From Yersinia alsatica (lineage in GTDB: Bacteria > Pseudomonadota > Gammaproteobacteria > Enterobacterales > Enterobacteriaceae), in NCBI RefSeq assembly GCF_902170305.1, contig NZ_CABHWW010000028.1:62001-126000 (forward strand): a stretch of DNA of 64,000 bases, written 5' to 3'. Position numbers and translations under genes: made by a program. The notes below the pieces were generated by a model. That model saw nothing but the letters and a program-made list of their open reading frames with translations, had not been told where the DNA came from and did not search any database. Shown here one piece after another: positions 21,601 through 27,778 of the stretch; within the stretch, counting starts at the first letter, position 1, and every line of letters begins with the position of its first letter.

Positions 21601-22924
21601 GATTCGAGGTCAACGTATTGAATTAGGTGAAATTGAGTCTGCACTGTTGGAGTTGCCGCACGTTCAGCAAGCGGTGGTGCATGCCCGCACTTTGGTCGGA
21701 GAAGAGGGGGCTTTAGCGGGTGCTGATACTCGCCAGTTAGTGGGCTACATTGTGCCGGTGGCTGGGGCAGAAGACATGGATATGGAAACCTTGCGTAACC
21801 AGCTCAGTGAGCGTTTACCCGCACATATGGTGCCGGTCGTCATCATCAGCCTGAATGCTTTCCCGCTGAGTGCTAATGGCAAGCTGGATCGCAAGGCATT
21901 ACCCGCCCCAGTTAATCAGGCGGGCAGTGGAGGACGCGCGCCACAAGTGGGGTTGGAAAGCTTGATTGCCGGGTTATTTGCCAATTTGCTGGGAATTGAG
22001 TTAGTCAGTGCCGATGATGATTTCTTTGCACTGGGCGGGCACTCTTTGCTGGCAATGAGACTAGCGGCTGATTTGCGCCGTGAGCTGCAACAGCCCGTCG
22101 CAGTAGGGCAGGTGATGGTGGCTTCGACAGTAGCAACATTGGCGGCAGCATTGAGCTTACCGCCATCCGAGCAACCTGCGGTTAAAGCGGGTTTCAGCGA
22201 AATACTTCCCCTACGTAGCGGCAAGGGGAATCCGCTATTTTGTCTTCATCCGGCCTCAGGTTTTGCCTGGCAGTTCAGTTTATTACCACGTTATTTACCG
22301 GGTAGTTGGCCAGTATTGGGGATTCAATCACCGCGCCCACATGGGGCAATTGCTACCTGTCAGGATATGGATAGCCTGTGTGACCATCATCTGGCAACGT
22401 TACGCCAGGTACAGCCGCAAGGGCCTTACCATCTTATGGGTTATTCACTGGGCGGCACCGTGGCACAGGCCCTGGCGGTAAAATTGCAGGCGCAGGGTGA
22501 GGAAGTGGCTTTCTTGGGGTTATTGGATACCTATCCACCGGAAACGCAGGACTGGAACGCCCCGATTGAGGCCGAGGCACTGGACGAAGTTGAACGTGAG
22601 CGAGCTTTATTTATGGCGGCGGCCGGGGATGAGCTGGAAGAGAAGCGCGAGATGTTTGCACAAATCCAGGCTAACTATGACGATGCTGTTGGGTTGTTAT
22701 CGGGTGCTAAAACACCAGTTTATGACGGTGAAACCACACTGTTTGTCGCGACTCAAACCTTACCTGCCGGAGAAACCCCCGAAGAAATTTGGCGGCCTTA
22801 TGTGAAGCAGCTGCGGACTTACAATTTGGATTGCTCACATATTACGATGATGTCACCAGAGACATTAAAAGTTTTAGGGCCGATTTTGCAGCAGATATTT
22901 AGGGAGATTAAGTCGTTGTCATAG
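15695..22924 (+). CDS. Dimodular siderophore NRPS (C-A-T-C-A-T-TE)
   Basis: About 2409 residues. C1 resembles EntF (LPLIAAQPGIWFADQLS; HHLLLDGFSF near 156). A1 (YTSGSTGRPKG near 641) has pocket residues Asp, Ser, Asp(278), Met, Gly, Phe, Ile, Asp(331) by my alignment; the two acids fit a cationic substrate (Lys, Arg or Orn). T1 (LGGDS, Ser near 1041), C2 (HHLVGDGWS near 1260), A2 (near 1711) with the EntF serine code D-V-W-H-F-S-L-V-D, T2 (LGGHS, Ser near 2117) and a TE (GYSLGG, Ser near 2251; His in CSHITMM) follow. No epimerase domain is seen. It is like DhbF, VabF and Yersinia trimeric-catechol synthetases. GTG 15695 has AAGGA upstream; GTG 15629 would add 22 residues. Confidence 0.93.
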   Translation: MSKDSTPIFADAAAIELPLIAAQPGIWFADQLSHQKNLFTVAHYIELAGPLDRILFSAAVRQGLAEADTLHARFYDSHDGPIQRIPLQLDAADMPELTWLDLSSRADGRLVALTLMQDDTAADLPADSEDLLFRHWVIRVPDEQGKSVWFWYQRYHHLLLDGFSFTAITRRIADIYTALLQQKPIGESPFTPFSDVVSEYLAYAGSEIQQRDKQFWQQHTADLPAAISLSSINSPIRVEQTDNRVLRQRIAIDPVLFGRLTQQGAEQRFVAADMTMALLLIYFARMSGEMRLSVGCPFMRRMGSAALSATGPVVNVLPLQVTLQREMHILDVARAVANELKTVRKYQRYEAEQLRRDLGMVGSQRALYGPVLNFKMFDFALNFGEITGITHTLASGPVDDLEIDIYLDNGQLTLEILANAERYDDASLLEHGARIQFLLQQLATQPEITVGELILTPEKELQLIDSWANGPALTLPAGVVSVLDIFQQQVSAQQDAIAVSCGEQNLTYRQLSARVAQLARALIARGIGAEDVVAIGIPRTVDSLVAILAVLASGAAYMPLDLDYPMDRLMLMCEDASPCLLLAHQSTENLLSPLTATSGMPLVCLDDDTFRRECAAFPTQSISDPERRQPMQSDHLAYMIYTSGSTGRPKGVMSTHGGLVNLLVAHRTHLYGPAMAEFKQHNSRRMRAGHTASFSFDSSWEPLFWMMMGCEMVIFDEEMRRDAYALVQMMDQVPIDTMDITPSFFTQMIDSGLLEQVRHRPAFIMIGGEAATPRLWHLLKQHPELNVVNFYGPSEYTIDTLGANTKVSEQPVIGRPVANTEVYLLDSQLAKVPVGVVGELYITGPGLARGYLNRPDLTAARFVANPFRHGEVMYRSGDLMRWTAHGQLDFVGRIDHQIKVRGFRVELGEIENALVALAEVSSAVVIAEAIGATHRLIGYCAVPDAQLRASDDLNTRLMSQLAVTLPDYMVPAILIVLDEMPLTVNGKIDRQALPAPQHRHQAGGRQPQTPQETLLCEAIASLLRVDSIGAEDDFFQLGGDSISAMALGSSLRRAGFRLAPREIFALRTPARMAPALQPLSGITSAGIITAEISTPLAAALPEALWRAASEKYGPIVDILPVLPLQQGLLFHAQLGQEANNYNAISRFDLQGELDIERLRDALESLLQRYPQLGAIFDSELHHEPLQILPQIQNEARRWPWQQYDLSALTADEQRAKTQQIEREGLARDLVSDTAGTLQPLLIATLIRYSAERHSLVIIAHHLVGDGWSSAILLHDLLHLYGNDQVLPPLSVSYGDLIRRMTARDLQPDRQVWQHAIRGVTPTILYPEANAAGPVHEWVIELDSELEAALTTLQRREGITLNTLLQGVWATLLGVLSGRDDVVFGSPVSGRFSDLDGIEQHVGLFSNTIPVRVKLQPQLPLLAQLAALQQQQIQLLEHDGLGLGEIQRLAGTNTLFDTLLVVENYPENNQLHQQSFHGLRCDALNNRGYTHYPLTLLVLPGEKLHLQLEYRDAVTDPQRLAQRLVMLLEYLVWQPELPLSALDLLTPGEKALLASVNDTAVALPALTLCDLMNQQSQLTPQAFALLDVNESLTYQQVNQRVSALATCLRQQGVQPGDRVAVALPRSVNLSLALMAILAAGAAYLPLDTGYPDDRLAYMISDAKPRLIITINSLAERFTAQAPLLLLDQLPSSDQMAQLPAVVITPDHPAYLIYTSGSTGRPKGVVVSHAAIVNRLLWMQNEYPLGSDDVVLQKTPCSFDVSVWEFFWPMITGARLVMAPPEAHRDPDALRAIIEDYGVTTAHFVPSMLAAFVSAMHEQHQPCHSLRRVFCSGEALSRELSQLYQHIFTAPLHNLYGPTEAAVDVTYQPAYGDALARVTGNSVPIGKPVWNTQLRILDGMLRQVPVGIAGDLYLCGVQLAHGYYARPDLTASRFVADPYDRGQRMYRTGDIARWLPDGTVEYLGRSDDQLKIRGQRIELGEIESALLELPHVQQAVVHARTLVGEEGALAGADTRQLVGYIVPVAGAEDMDMETLRNQLSERLPAHMVPVVIISLNAFPLSANGKLDRKALPAPVNQAGSGGRAPQVGLESLIAGLFANLLGIELVSADDDFFALGGHSLLAMRLAADLRRELQQPVAVGQVMVASTVATLAAALSLPPSEQPAVKAGFSEILPLRSGKGNPLFCLHPASGFAWQFSLLPRYLPGSWPVLGIQSPRPHGAIATCQDMDSLCDHHLATLRQVQPQGPYHLMGYSLGGTVAQALAVKLQAQGEEVAFLGLLDTYPPETQDWNAPIEAEALDEVERERALFMAAAGDELEEKREMFAQIQANYDDAVGLLSGAKTPVYDGETTLFVATQTLPAGETPEEIWRPYVKQLRTYNLDCSHITMMSPETLKVLGPILQQIFREIKSLS

Positions 22925-23093
22925 CGGGATTATTGGCATCTCCAGTTTATATTTATTGAGTGATTGGTTCGGTTGTTAAAGTATCTGAGTTTACTTAACT
23001 TCGCGAGCCACAACCGGTTAAGGGGGGCACCCCGTTATACCCAAGAGCTTAAATTACAATCAAGTCAGATGACAAATCACCCATGCCATATAT

Positions 23094-23118
23094 AATGGAT
23101 ATAACCAATATATCCATT
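23094..23118. promoter_or_regulatory. Palindromic operator candidate upstream of the toxin-antitoxin pair
   Basis: A perfect 9-bp inverted repeat (AATGGATAT, 7-base spacer, ATATCCATT) ends 15 bp before the antitoxin ATG. Antitoxins commonly repress their own operon through such sites; binding here is inferred. Confidence 0.5.
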
Positions 23119-23133
23119 TGTGTGGCGAGGTGA

Positions 23134-23853
23134 ATGATGACGACTAGAGTGAATACCGTCAGGCGTAAAGAGCCCCCCTATGAAATCAAGACTGTGAGTG
23201 GGAACGAGCTGCATAGCTTAAATACACATGCAGATTCTGAATACTTGGTCATCGATCTGGGGAATGCTAAAGGCCGTCGTTCAGACTTCCATAAAACCAT
23301 GGAGGTAGCCATGAGTGCTGCAATGAATGCAGTGCTGGCATCGATGCCTGAGCTTGTTCCTGCAGTGAAAAAAGGTAAAGTGACTCATCCCCCTCAAGCA
23401 GTTAAACCCGCTAATGAGGCTATTGATAGTGCAGATAAGCAGGTGCGAGCGGAGCGTAATGCTCATCGCCGTGAGCAGCTGAATGCTCGTATACTCGAAG
23501 ATTCTATATGGCTGACAGCGCGTGAGTTGTCAGAAAAAGCGAGTTTCAATAATAGCAATCCAAGTGCAGGGCCGAATCGTTGGAAGTCTGCTGGGCGTAT
23601 TTTTGCGCTTCAGTTGAACGGAAAAGATAAATATCCTGAATATGCATTAGATGAAGGCTTTCGCCCTATCCCTGTGGTTAAACAAGTTATTTCCCTGTTT
23701 GGTGAGAAGAAAACACCTTGGGGATTAGCCATCTGGTTTGGCTCTGAAAACAGTTGGTTAGGTGGGAAGAAGCCGAAAGACGTGCTGGCAACAATGCCAA
23801 AGCAAGTTGTGCTAGCTGCGCAGGCTGAACTGGATGGAGGGATTCATGGTTGA
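23134..23853 (+). CDS. Antitoxin of RES-type system (Xre/MbcA/ParS C-terminal domain)
   Basis: A 239-residue protein whose C-terminal ~60 residues match the toxin-binding DUF2384 (MbcA/ParS) pattern: ISLFGEKKTPWGLAIWFGSENSWLGGKKPKDVLATM, with the conserved Trp and LGGxxP. Upstream is a basic region (residues ~100-170) that may bind DNA. The first ~75 residues are unlike short antitoxins and I do not recognise them. The RES toxin gene follows with an 8-bp overlap. GAGG lies three bases before ATG 23134. In related systems the antitoxin neutralises a NAD+-degrading RES enzyme. Confidence 0.7.
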   Translation: MMTTRVNTVRRKEPPYEIKTVSGNELHSLNTHADSEYLVIDLGNAKGRRSDFHKTMEVAMSAAMNAVLASMPELVPAVKKGKVTHPPQAVKPANEAIDSADKQVRAERNAHRREQLNARILEDSIWLTARELSEKASFNNSNPSAGPNRWKSAGRIFALQLNGKDKYPEYALDEGFRPIPVVKQVISLFGEKKTPWGLAIWFGSENSWLGGKKPKDVLATMPKQVVLAAQAELDGGIHG

Positions 23854-24310
23854 TTTAGACGACAGGGATGTTGTTGTCAGGAAATTGCCTGCACCTAAGG
23901 CCGATTTACAAGTGAACTTCACAACATGGATTGCAGGAAAACCTATCTATCGCATACATTCAGCGGAATTCGCTGCTACTCAGTTTAATCCGGGTAAAGG
24001 CGGAGCACGATTTAGCCCGATGAGTAATGGTGTACCCACTCTTTACGGTGGAGCGAGTACCAGTGTGGCGGTGATGGAGACTATCTTTCATGACTTACCC
24101 TCAAGTTCTGTCGGCACGCCCTATGATTTGGGTAAATTAGAGGGCTTGGCACATTCCGCAGTGAAACCCTACGAAGATCTTCATCTGGTGGATCTCAATC
24201 CTAAGACATTGAGAAAAATGGGCGTAAAGAGGGCTGATATCTTGGATTCATCGGCGGATCAATATGTTTTCACCCGTGAATACTTTGTGGCAATACAAAT
24301 ATGCTTTTAA
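23846..24310 (+). CDS. RES-family NAD+ phosphorylase toxin, apparently 3'-truncated
   Basis: A 154-residue RES-domain protein. The first half of the domain is intact: PIYRIH (R36), GGARFSP, PTLYGGAS (Y67) and AVMETIFHD (E78), the usual NAD+-site residues, then LHLVDLN and the TREYFVAI segment. The reading frame stops there, just where an 8-bp tandem repeat begins, so the last part of the fold with the conserved Ser (usually in an SR motif) is missing. ATG 23846 follows GGAGGG at good spacing; ATG 23834 is possible. The toxin is likely inactive or weakened. It occupies the spot where fepE lies in E. coli. Confidence 0.72.
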   Translation: MVDLDDRDVVVRKLPAPKADLQVNFTTWIAGKPIYRIHSAEFAATQFNPGKGGARFSPMSNGVPTLYGGASTSVAVMETIFHDLPSSSVGTPYDLGKLEGLAHSAVKPYEDLHLVDLNPKTLRKMGVKRADILDSSADQYVFTREYFVAIQICF

Positions 24311-24340
24311 CCTCAAAACCTCAAAACCTCAAAACCTCAA
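24309..24340 (+). repeat. Four tandem copies of an 8-bp unit at the broken toxin end
   Basis: The octamer AACCTCAA is repeated four times without interruption from 24309 to 24340. The toxin stop codon (24308-24310) overlaps the first copy. Confidence 0.85.
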
Positions 24341-24390
24341 ATCTATGGTTTTGATGTTGAATTTCTCTTTTGACGTTGAGCGCAATCAGG

Positions 24391-24572
24391 AATATTGCCG
24401 ACGAGGATAGAGGGTAGAGTGAGCGGGCATGGACGCCCGCGAAAAGCGCGCTTGAGCATGGATGCAAATCGCGCTGGCTCGTCAGCCCGAAAGACGCAGG
24501 AGGTTTACCCGTAGGGCAATATTTCGCGCAAGCCGCAGGTGCAGGAGGGCCGGCGAGCCCTCCTGCTCGGTT
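24391..24572. repeat. Structured intergenic element with nested inverted repeats
   Basis: A GC-rich island in the 370-bp gap between the toxin and fepC. An AATATTGCC near its left end pairs with GGCAATATT around 24515. Inside is a GCGGGC/GCCCGC hairpin with CATGG in its loop, and to the right a GCAGGAGGG/CCCTCCTGC hairpin. There is no coding potential. It looks like a repetitive or mobile palindromic element; the family is not identified. Confidence 0.55.
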
Positions 24573-24608
24573 GAGGTGACAGAGATAAGTTGATCACTGA
24601 ACGATTAT

Positions 24609-24685
24609 CAACCGAAACTTACTCCAGCACTCCCCTATTCAAACAACCGAAACCTACTCCAACACTCGATCAACCAAAACCTAAA
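24609..24685 (+). repeat. Degenerate ~35-bp tandem repeats at the 3' end of fepC
   Basis: CAACCGAAAC-T-TACTCCAGCACTC at 24609 recurs with two changes at 24644 (CAACCGAAACCTACTCCAAC) and partially at 24671 (CAACCAAAACCTAAA), where it reaches the last codons of fepC. Confidence 0.65.
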
Positions 24686-25493
24686 ACCGTCCCTTGGGTA
24701 TCACCAGCGGCGTATGGGAAACCGGATCATCAATGATCAAACACGGCATACCAAATACCTGTTCCACTAGATCGGCGGTGATCACCTCTCGCGGCTTGCC
24801 TTGGGTCACAATCTGTCCGTCGCGCATGGCGATAATATGGGTGGCGTAGCGGCAGGCATGGTTAAGATCATGTAGAACAGCAACCAGCGTATGATTATGC
24901 TGCTGATTGAGATCACTAAATAGCTCAAGTAAATCAATCTGATGAGCTATATCCAGATAAGTGGTTGGCTCATCCAACAGCAATAATGGCGTTTGCTGCG
25001 CCAGCACCATGGCTATCCAGACGCGCTGGCGTTGCCCGCCAGATAGTGCATCCACCGGCCTGTCAGCTAACTCACTGACTCCGGTGGCTTGCATGGCATT
25101 ACTCACGGCCAGTCTATCGGCTTGTGTCCACTGCTGTAATAATTTCTGATGCGGATAGCGGCCGCGCGCCACTAAATCCAACACGCTAATACCGTCCGGT
25201 GCTTGCGAACTTTGTGGCAATAACCCTAAATGGCGTGCTACCTGCCGGGTATCAACGCTGGCTATATTCTTGCCATCTAATATCACCTGACCCGCCTGCG
25301 GTTTTAGCAACCGGCTCAAGGCGCGCAGCAGTGTCGACTTCCCACAGGCGTTAGGGCCGACGATGACAGTAAACTCCCCATCAGGGATGGCGACACTCAA
25401 GTTCTCACTGATGATTTTGCCGTCATAGCCCAATGTCAGTGCTTCGGCTTGCAAGCGAGCAGCCGGTGTGGTGGCTGGGTTAACAATACTCAT
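24681..25493 (-). CDS. fepC: Ferric-siderophore ABC transporter ATPase FepC
   Basis: A 270-residue ABC ATPase: Walker A GPNACGKSTLLRAL, Q-loop, signature LSGGQRQRVWIAMVLAQ, Walker B LLLLDEPTTYLD and the switch His in VLHDLNHA. It powers inner-membrane import of the ferric siderophore through FepDG. The start is ATG 25491-25493, overlapping the fepG stop by ATGA; the longer upstream frame lies within fepG and has no homology. The C-terminal end runs into a degenerate tandem repeat, but the protein has normal length. Confidence 0.93.
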   Translation of the reverse strand: MSIVNPATTPAARLQAEALTLGYDGKIISENLSVAIPDGEFTVIVGPNACGKSTLLRALSRLLKPQAGQVILDGKNIASVDTRQVARHLGLLPQSSQAPDGISVLDLVARGRYPHQKLLQQWTQADRLAVSNAMQATGVSELADRPVDALSGGQRQRVWIAMVLAQQTPLLLLDEPTTYLDIAHQIDLLELFSDLNQQHNHTLVAVLHDLNHACRYATHIIAMRDGQIVTQGKPREVITADLVEQVFGMPCLIIDDPVSHTPLVIPKGRF

Positions 25494-26533
25494 GAACGTC
25501 CGGACTCCCGGATTAAAAGCCAAATAAGATACAGGCCGCCGATGCTGATGGTGACCACGCCCACCGGCAACTGATTCGGTGCGAACAGATGTTGGGAGCA
25601 TAAATCAGCAGCAATTAATAAGAATGCCCCCATCAGCGCCGAAGTGGTTAAGGTGACGGAGGAGGTGCCCGCCAGGCGCTTGGCAATCTGTGGTGCCGCT
25701 AAGGCGATAAAGGAAATTGGCCCGGCCGCCGCCGTGACCGCTGCCATCAAAATTACCCCAATAGCCATCAAGCCCAGACGTGTTTTCTCAACCGGAACAC
25801 CTAAGGCACCGGCAGCATCATCGCCCATCTCCAACAATGGCATACGCCGACTTAGCAACATGGCAGCCACGGTGGCTATCAAGATAAATATTACCGATGG
25901 CAGGCCTTTGGCCCACGTCAGCCCATTCAGCGAACCGGCACCCCAAGCGGCGGCTGTCATGGCGGCCTCCAATGATGCAGTGATGGTCAGCCAGGTATTG
26001 AATGCCGTCAGCATCGCGCCAATGGCAATACCCACAATAATCAGCCGAAAACCTTGAACCCCTTGGCGATAAGCTAACAAATAGACCGCAATTGCAGACA
26101 GCAAACCGCCGCCAAGGGCGCTACTGGCAATCTCAAAATAGTTGCCGTTAAACAAGGTGATTGCCACCAGCGCGCCGGTATAGGCTCCCGCATTAAAGCC
26201 GATGATATCGGGGCTGCCTAAAGGGTTACGCACTAATGATTGAAATATTGCGCCACTGATACCCAGAGCCGCGCCGAAAATTAGCGCCATTACCGCTCGG
26301 GGCAGTCGCCATTGGTTGACAATAATATTCGCCGCGCCACTGGTGTGGCCGAATAGAGCATCAAGTACCTGTTGAGGAGATAACGATAAAGTGCCGATCA
26401 TCAGTGCCAGTAGGGCACCCAATAAGCAGGCCAGAAGCAGCAAACTGCTCACTATCAGATTACGAGGCTGGATGCGCAGATTTATCGGGCCATCAGGGCG
26501 GCCGAATAGCCAAAGTGAAGTGGCTGGTTTCAT
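25490..26533 (-). CDS. fepG: Ferric-siderophore permease subunit FepG
   Basis: A 347-residue FecCD-family permease with about ten membrane helices. Family landmarks are WRLPRAVMALIFGAALGISGAIFQSLVRNPLGSPDIIGFNAGA, ALGVPVEKTR (the cytoplasmic loop that contacts the ATPase) and AGPISFIALAAPQIAKRL. It forms the inner-membrane channel with FepD. It overlaps fepD and fepC by four bases each, so fepDGC are translationally coupled. Confidence 0.93.
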   Translation of the reverse strand: MKPATSLWLFGRPDGPINLRIQPRNLIVSSLLLLACLLGALLALMIGTLSLSPQQVLDALFGHTSGAANIIVNQWRLPRAVMALIFGAALGISGAIFQSLVRNPLGSPDIIGFNAGAYTGALVAITLFNGNYFEIASSALGGGLLSAIAVYLLAYRQGVQGFRLIIVGIAIGAMLTAFNTWLTITASLEAAMTAAAWGAGSLNGLTWAKGLPSVIFILIATVAAMLLSRRMPLLEMGDDAAGALGVPVEKTRLGLMAIGVILMAAVTAAAGPISFIALAAPQIAKRLAGTSSVTLTTSALMGAFLLIAADLCSQHLFAPNQLPVGVVTISIGGLYLIWLLIRESGRS

Positions 26534-27576
26534 AGTGCGGTCATCCTTTGGTTACTTCGAACCAGCCAGATCAACAAAGGTGCGCCAATAAACGCGGTGA
26601 CGACGGAAACCCGTAATTCCCCGGGAACCAAAAAACGGCCCACAATATCAGAGACTAATAACAGAATAGGCGTCATTACCAGTGTGAAAGGTAGAATCCA
26701 ACATTGATTCGGCCCGACAATCCAGCGAGCAATATGCGGTACCATCAGGCCAACAAAGGCGATAGGGCCGACGGCGGCGGTAGCAGCGCCACAGAGTAAG
26801 GTCACGGTGACTACCGTCCAAAATTGGGTTTGTGCAATGCGCGCGCCAATGGCGGCGGCCAAATCTTCCCCCATATGCATGGCATTGAGTGGGCGAGCCA
26901 GCAGCAAGGCTATCACGCAGCCGATAGCAATTGCTGGTGCTACCGCCATCACCACCGACATATTGCGAATATCCAGAGAACCGGCTTGCCAGAAGCGCAC
27001 CTTGTCGTAGACCTGCGGATGAGTCAGTGAGATGCCGGTGGTAATCCCCAGTAACACCGCGGCGATAGCCACGCCAGAAAGTGTGAGGCGCAGGGGATTC
27101 ACTCGCCCACCTCCCAGGGTACCCACCCAATACACCACCAACGTGGTGACCATGGCACCGATAAACGCCGAGATCATATAGCCATGAATGGCCTGAACGC
27201 CGAACACCGTAATCCCTATCACTACGGCAAAGCTGGCTCCAGCATTAACGCCCAGAATTCCAGGATCAGCCAGCGGGTTGCGGGTCAGTGCTTGAATCAC
27301 TGCACCCGATAGCCCCAACGCGGCACCGGCAAGCACCCCAATTAGCGTGCGAGGCAGACGTGATTCTAAAATTAAAATACTGTCGGCGCTGTTGTGCTCC
27401 CCCAACAAACTCTGCCAGACCACCGAAAAAGGGATGGCTTTGGCACCGAGCATCAGGCTGGCGGCCATCACCAGTAGCAAGACAACAATGCTGAGTAACA
27501 GTAAAAACCCACGGTGGGGCGGGGCGGGTTTCAGCGATTTCAATGAAGATGGATTTGGGGAATCAGTGGCTGACAT
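26530..27576 (-). CDS. fepD: Ferric-siderophore permease subunit FepD
   Basis: A 348-residue FecCD-family permease: RLPRTLIGVLAGAALGLSGAVIQALTRNPLADPGILGVNAGA, an AIGARIAQTQ coupling loop and AVGPIAFVGLMVPHIAR, with about ten helices. It is the first gene of fepDGC, preceded by AAGAAGAG at good spacing and by the Fur-like region shared with entS. It should pair with FepG to import the ferric siderophore delivered by FepB. Confidence 0.93.
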   Translation of the reverse strand: MSATDSPNPSSLKSLKPAPPHRGFLLLLSIVVLLLVMAASLMLGAKAIPFSVVWQSLLGEHNSADSILILESRLPRTLIGVLAGAALGLSGAVIQALTRNPLADPGILGVNAGASFAVVIGITVFGVQAIHGYMISAFIGAMVTTLVVYWVGTLGGGRVNPLRLTLSGVAIAAVLLGITTGISLTHPQVYDKVRFWQAGSLDIRNMSVVMAVAPAIAIGCVIALLLARPLNAMHMGEDLAAAIGARIAQTQFWTVVTVTLLCGAATAAVGPIAFVGLMVPHIARWIVGPNQCWILPFTLVMTPILLLVSDIVGRFLVPGELRVSVVTAFIGAPLLIWLVRSNQRMTAL

Positions 27577-27594
27577 TGTAACTCTTCTTTAACA

Positions 27595-27632
27595 AATGAT
27601 TATTGTTATCGTTTTGATTATCATTATTATTT
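27595..27632. promoter_or_regulatory. Fur-box array between fepD and entS
   Basis: Two overlapping matches to the 19-bp Fur consensus are visible: AATGATTATTGTTATCGTT (10 of 19) and one starting GATTATCATTATTATTT (about 12 of 19). They lie 19 bp upstream of fepD and also serve the divergent entS. E. coli has a Fur-controlled divergent promoter at the same place. Confidence 0.7.
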
Positions 27633-27778
27633 GTTTGATGTATGTTAACACGACTTATTATGGGAATGCATCGGCAAAATCAGCTGACTTACCCTATTTC
27701 TGGCAGCAATATTTTCAACTTTCTATTTTTCATAACCATGGCAGGTAATTCTTACCAACATTAACGGATTAAACAATC

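Noticed and set aside
15695-22924. EntF (enterobactin synthetase component F)
   Set aside because: EntF has a single C-A-T-TE module. This protein has two full modules, and only the second A domain has the serine code.
24391-24572. Small RNA gene in the GC-rich structured element
   Set aside because: Hairpins are present, but there is no promoter or terminator arrangement that supports a discrete RNA, so it is listed only as a repeat.
24309-24680. Possible CRISPR array
   Set aside because: The repeats are an 8-bp tandem array and short degenerate copies without unique spacers of regular length, and no cas genes are present.
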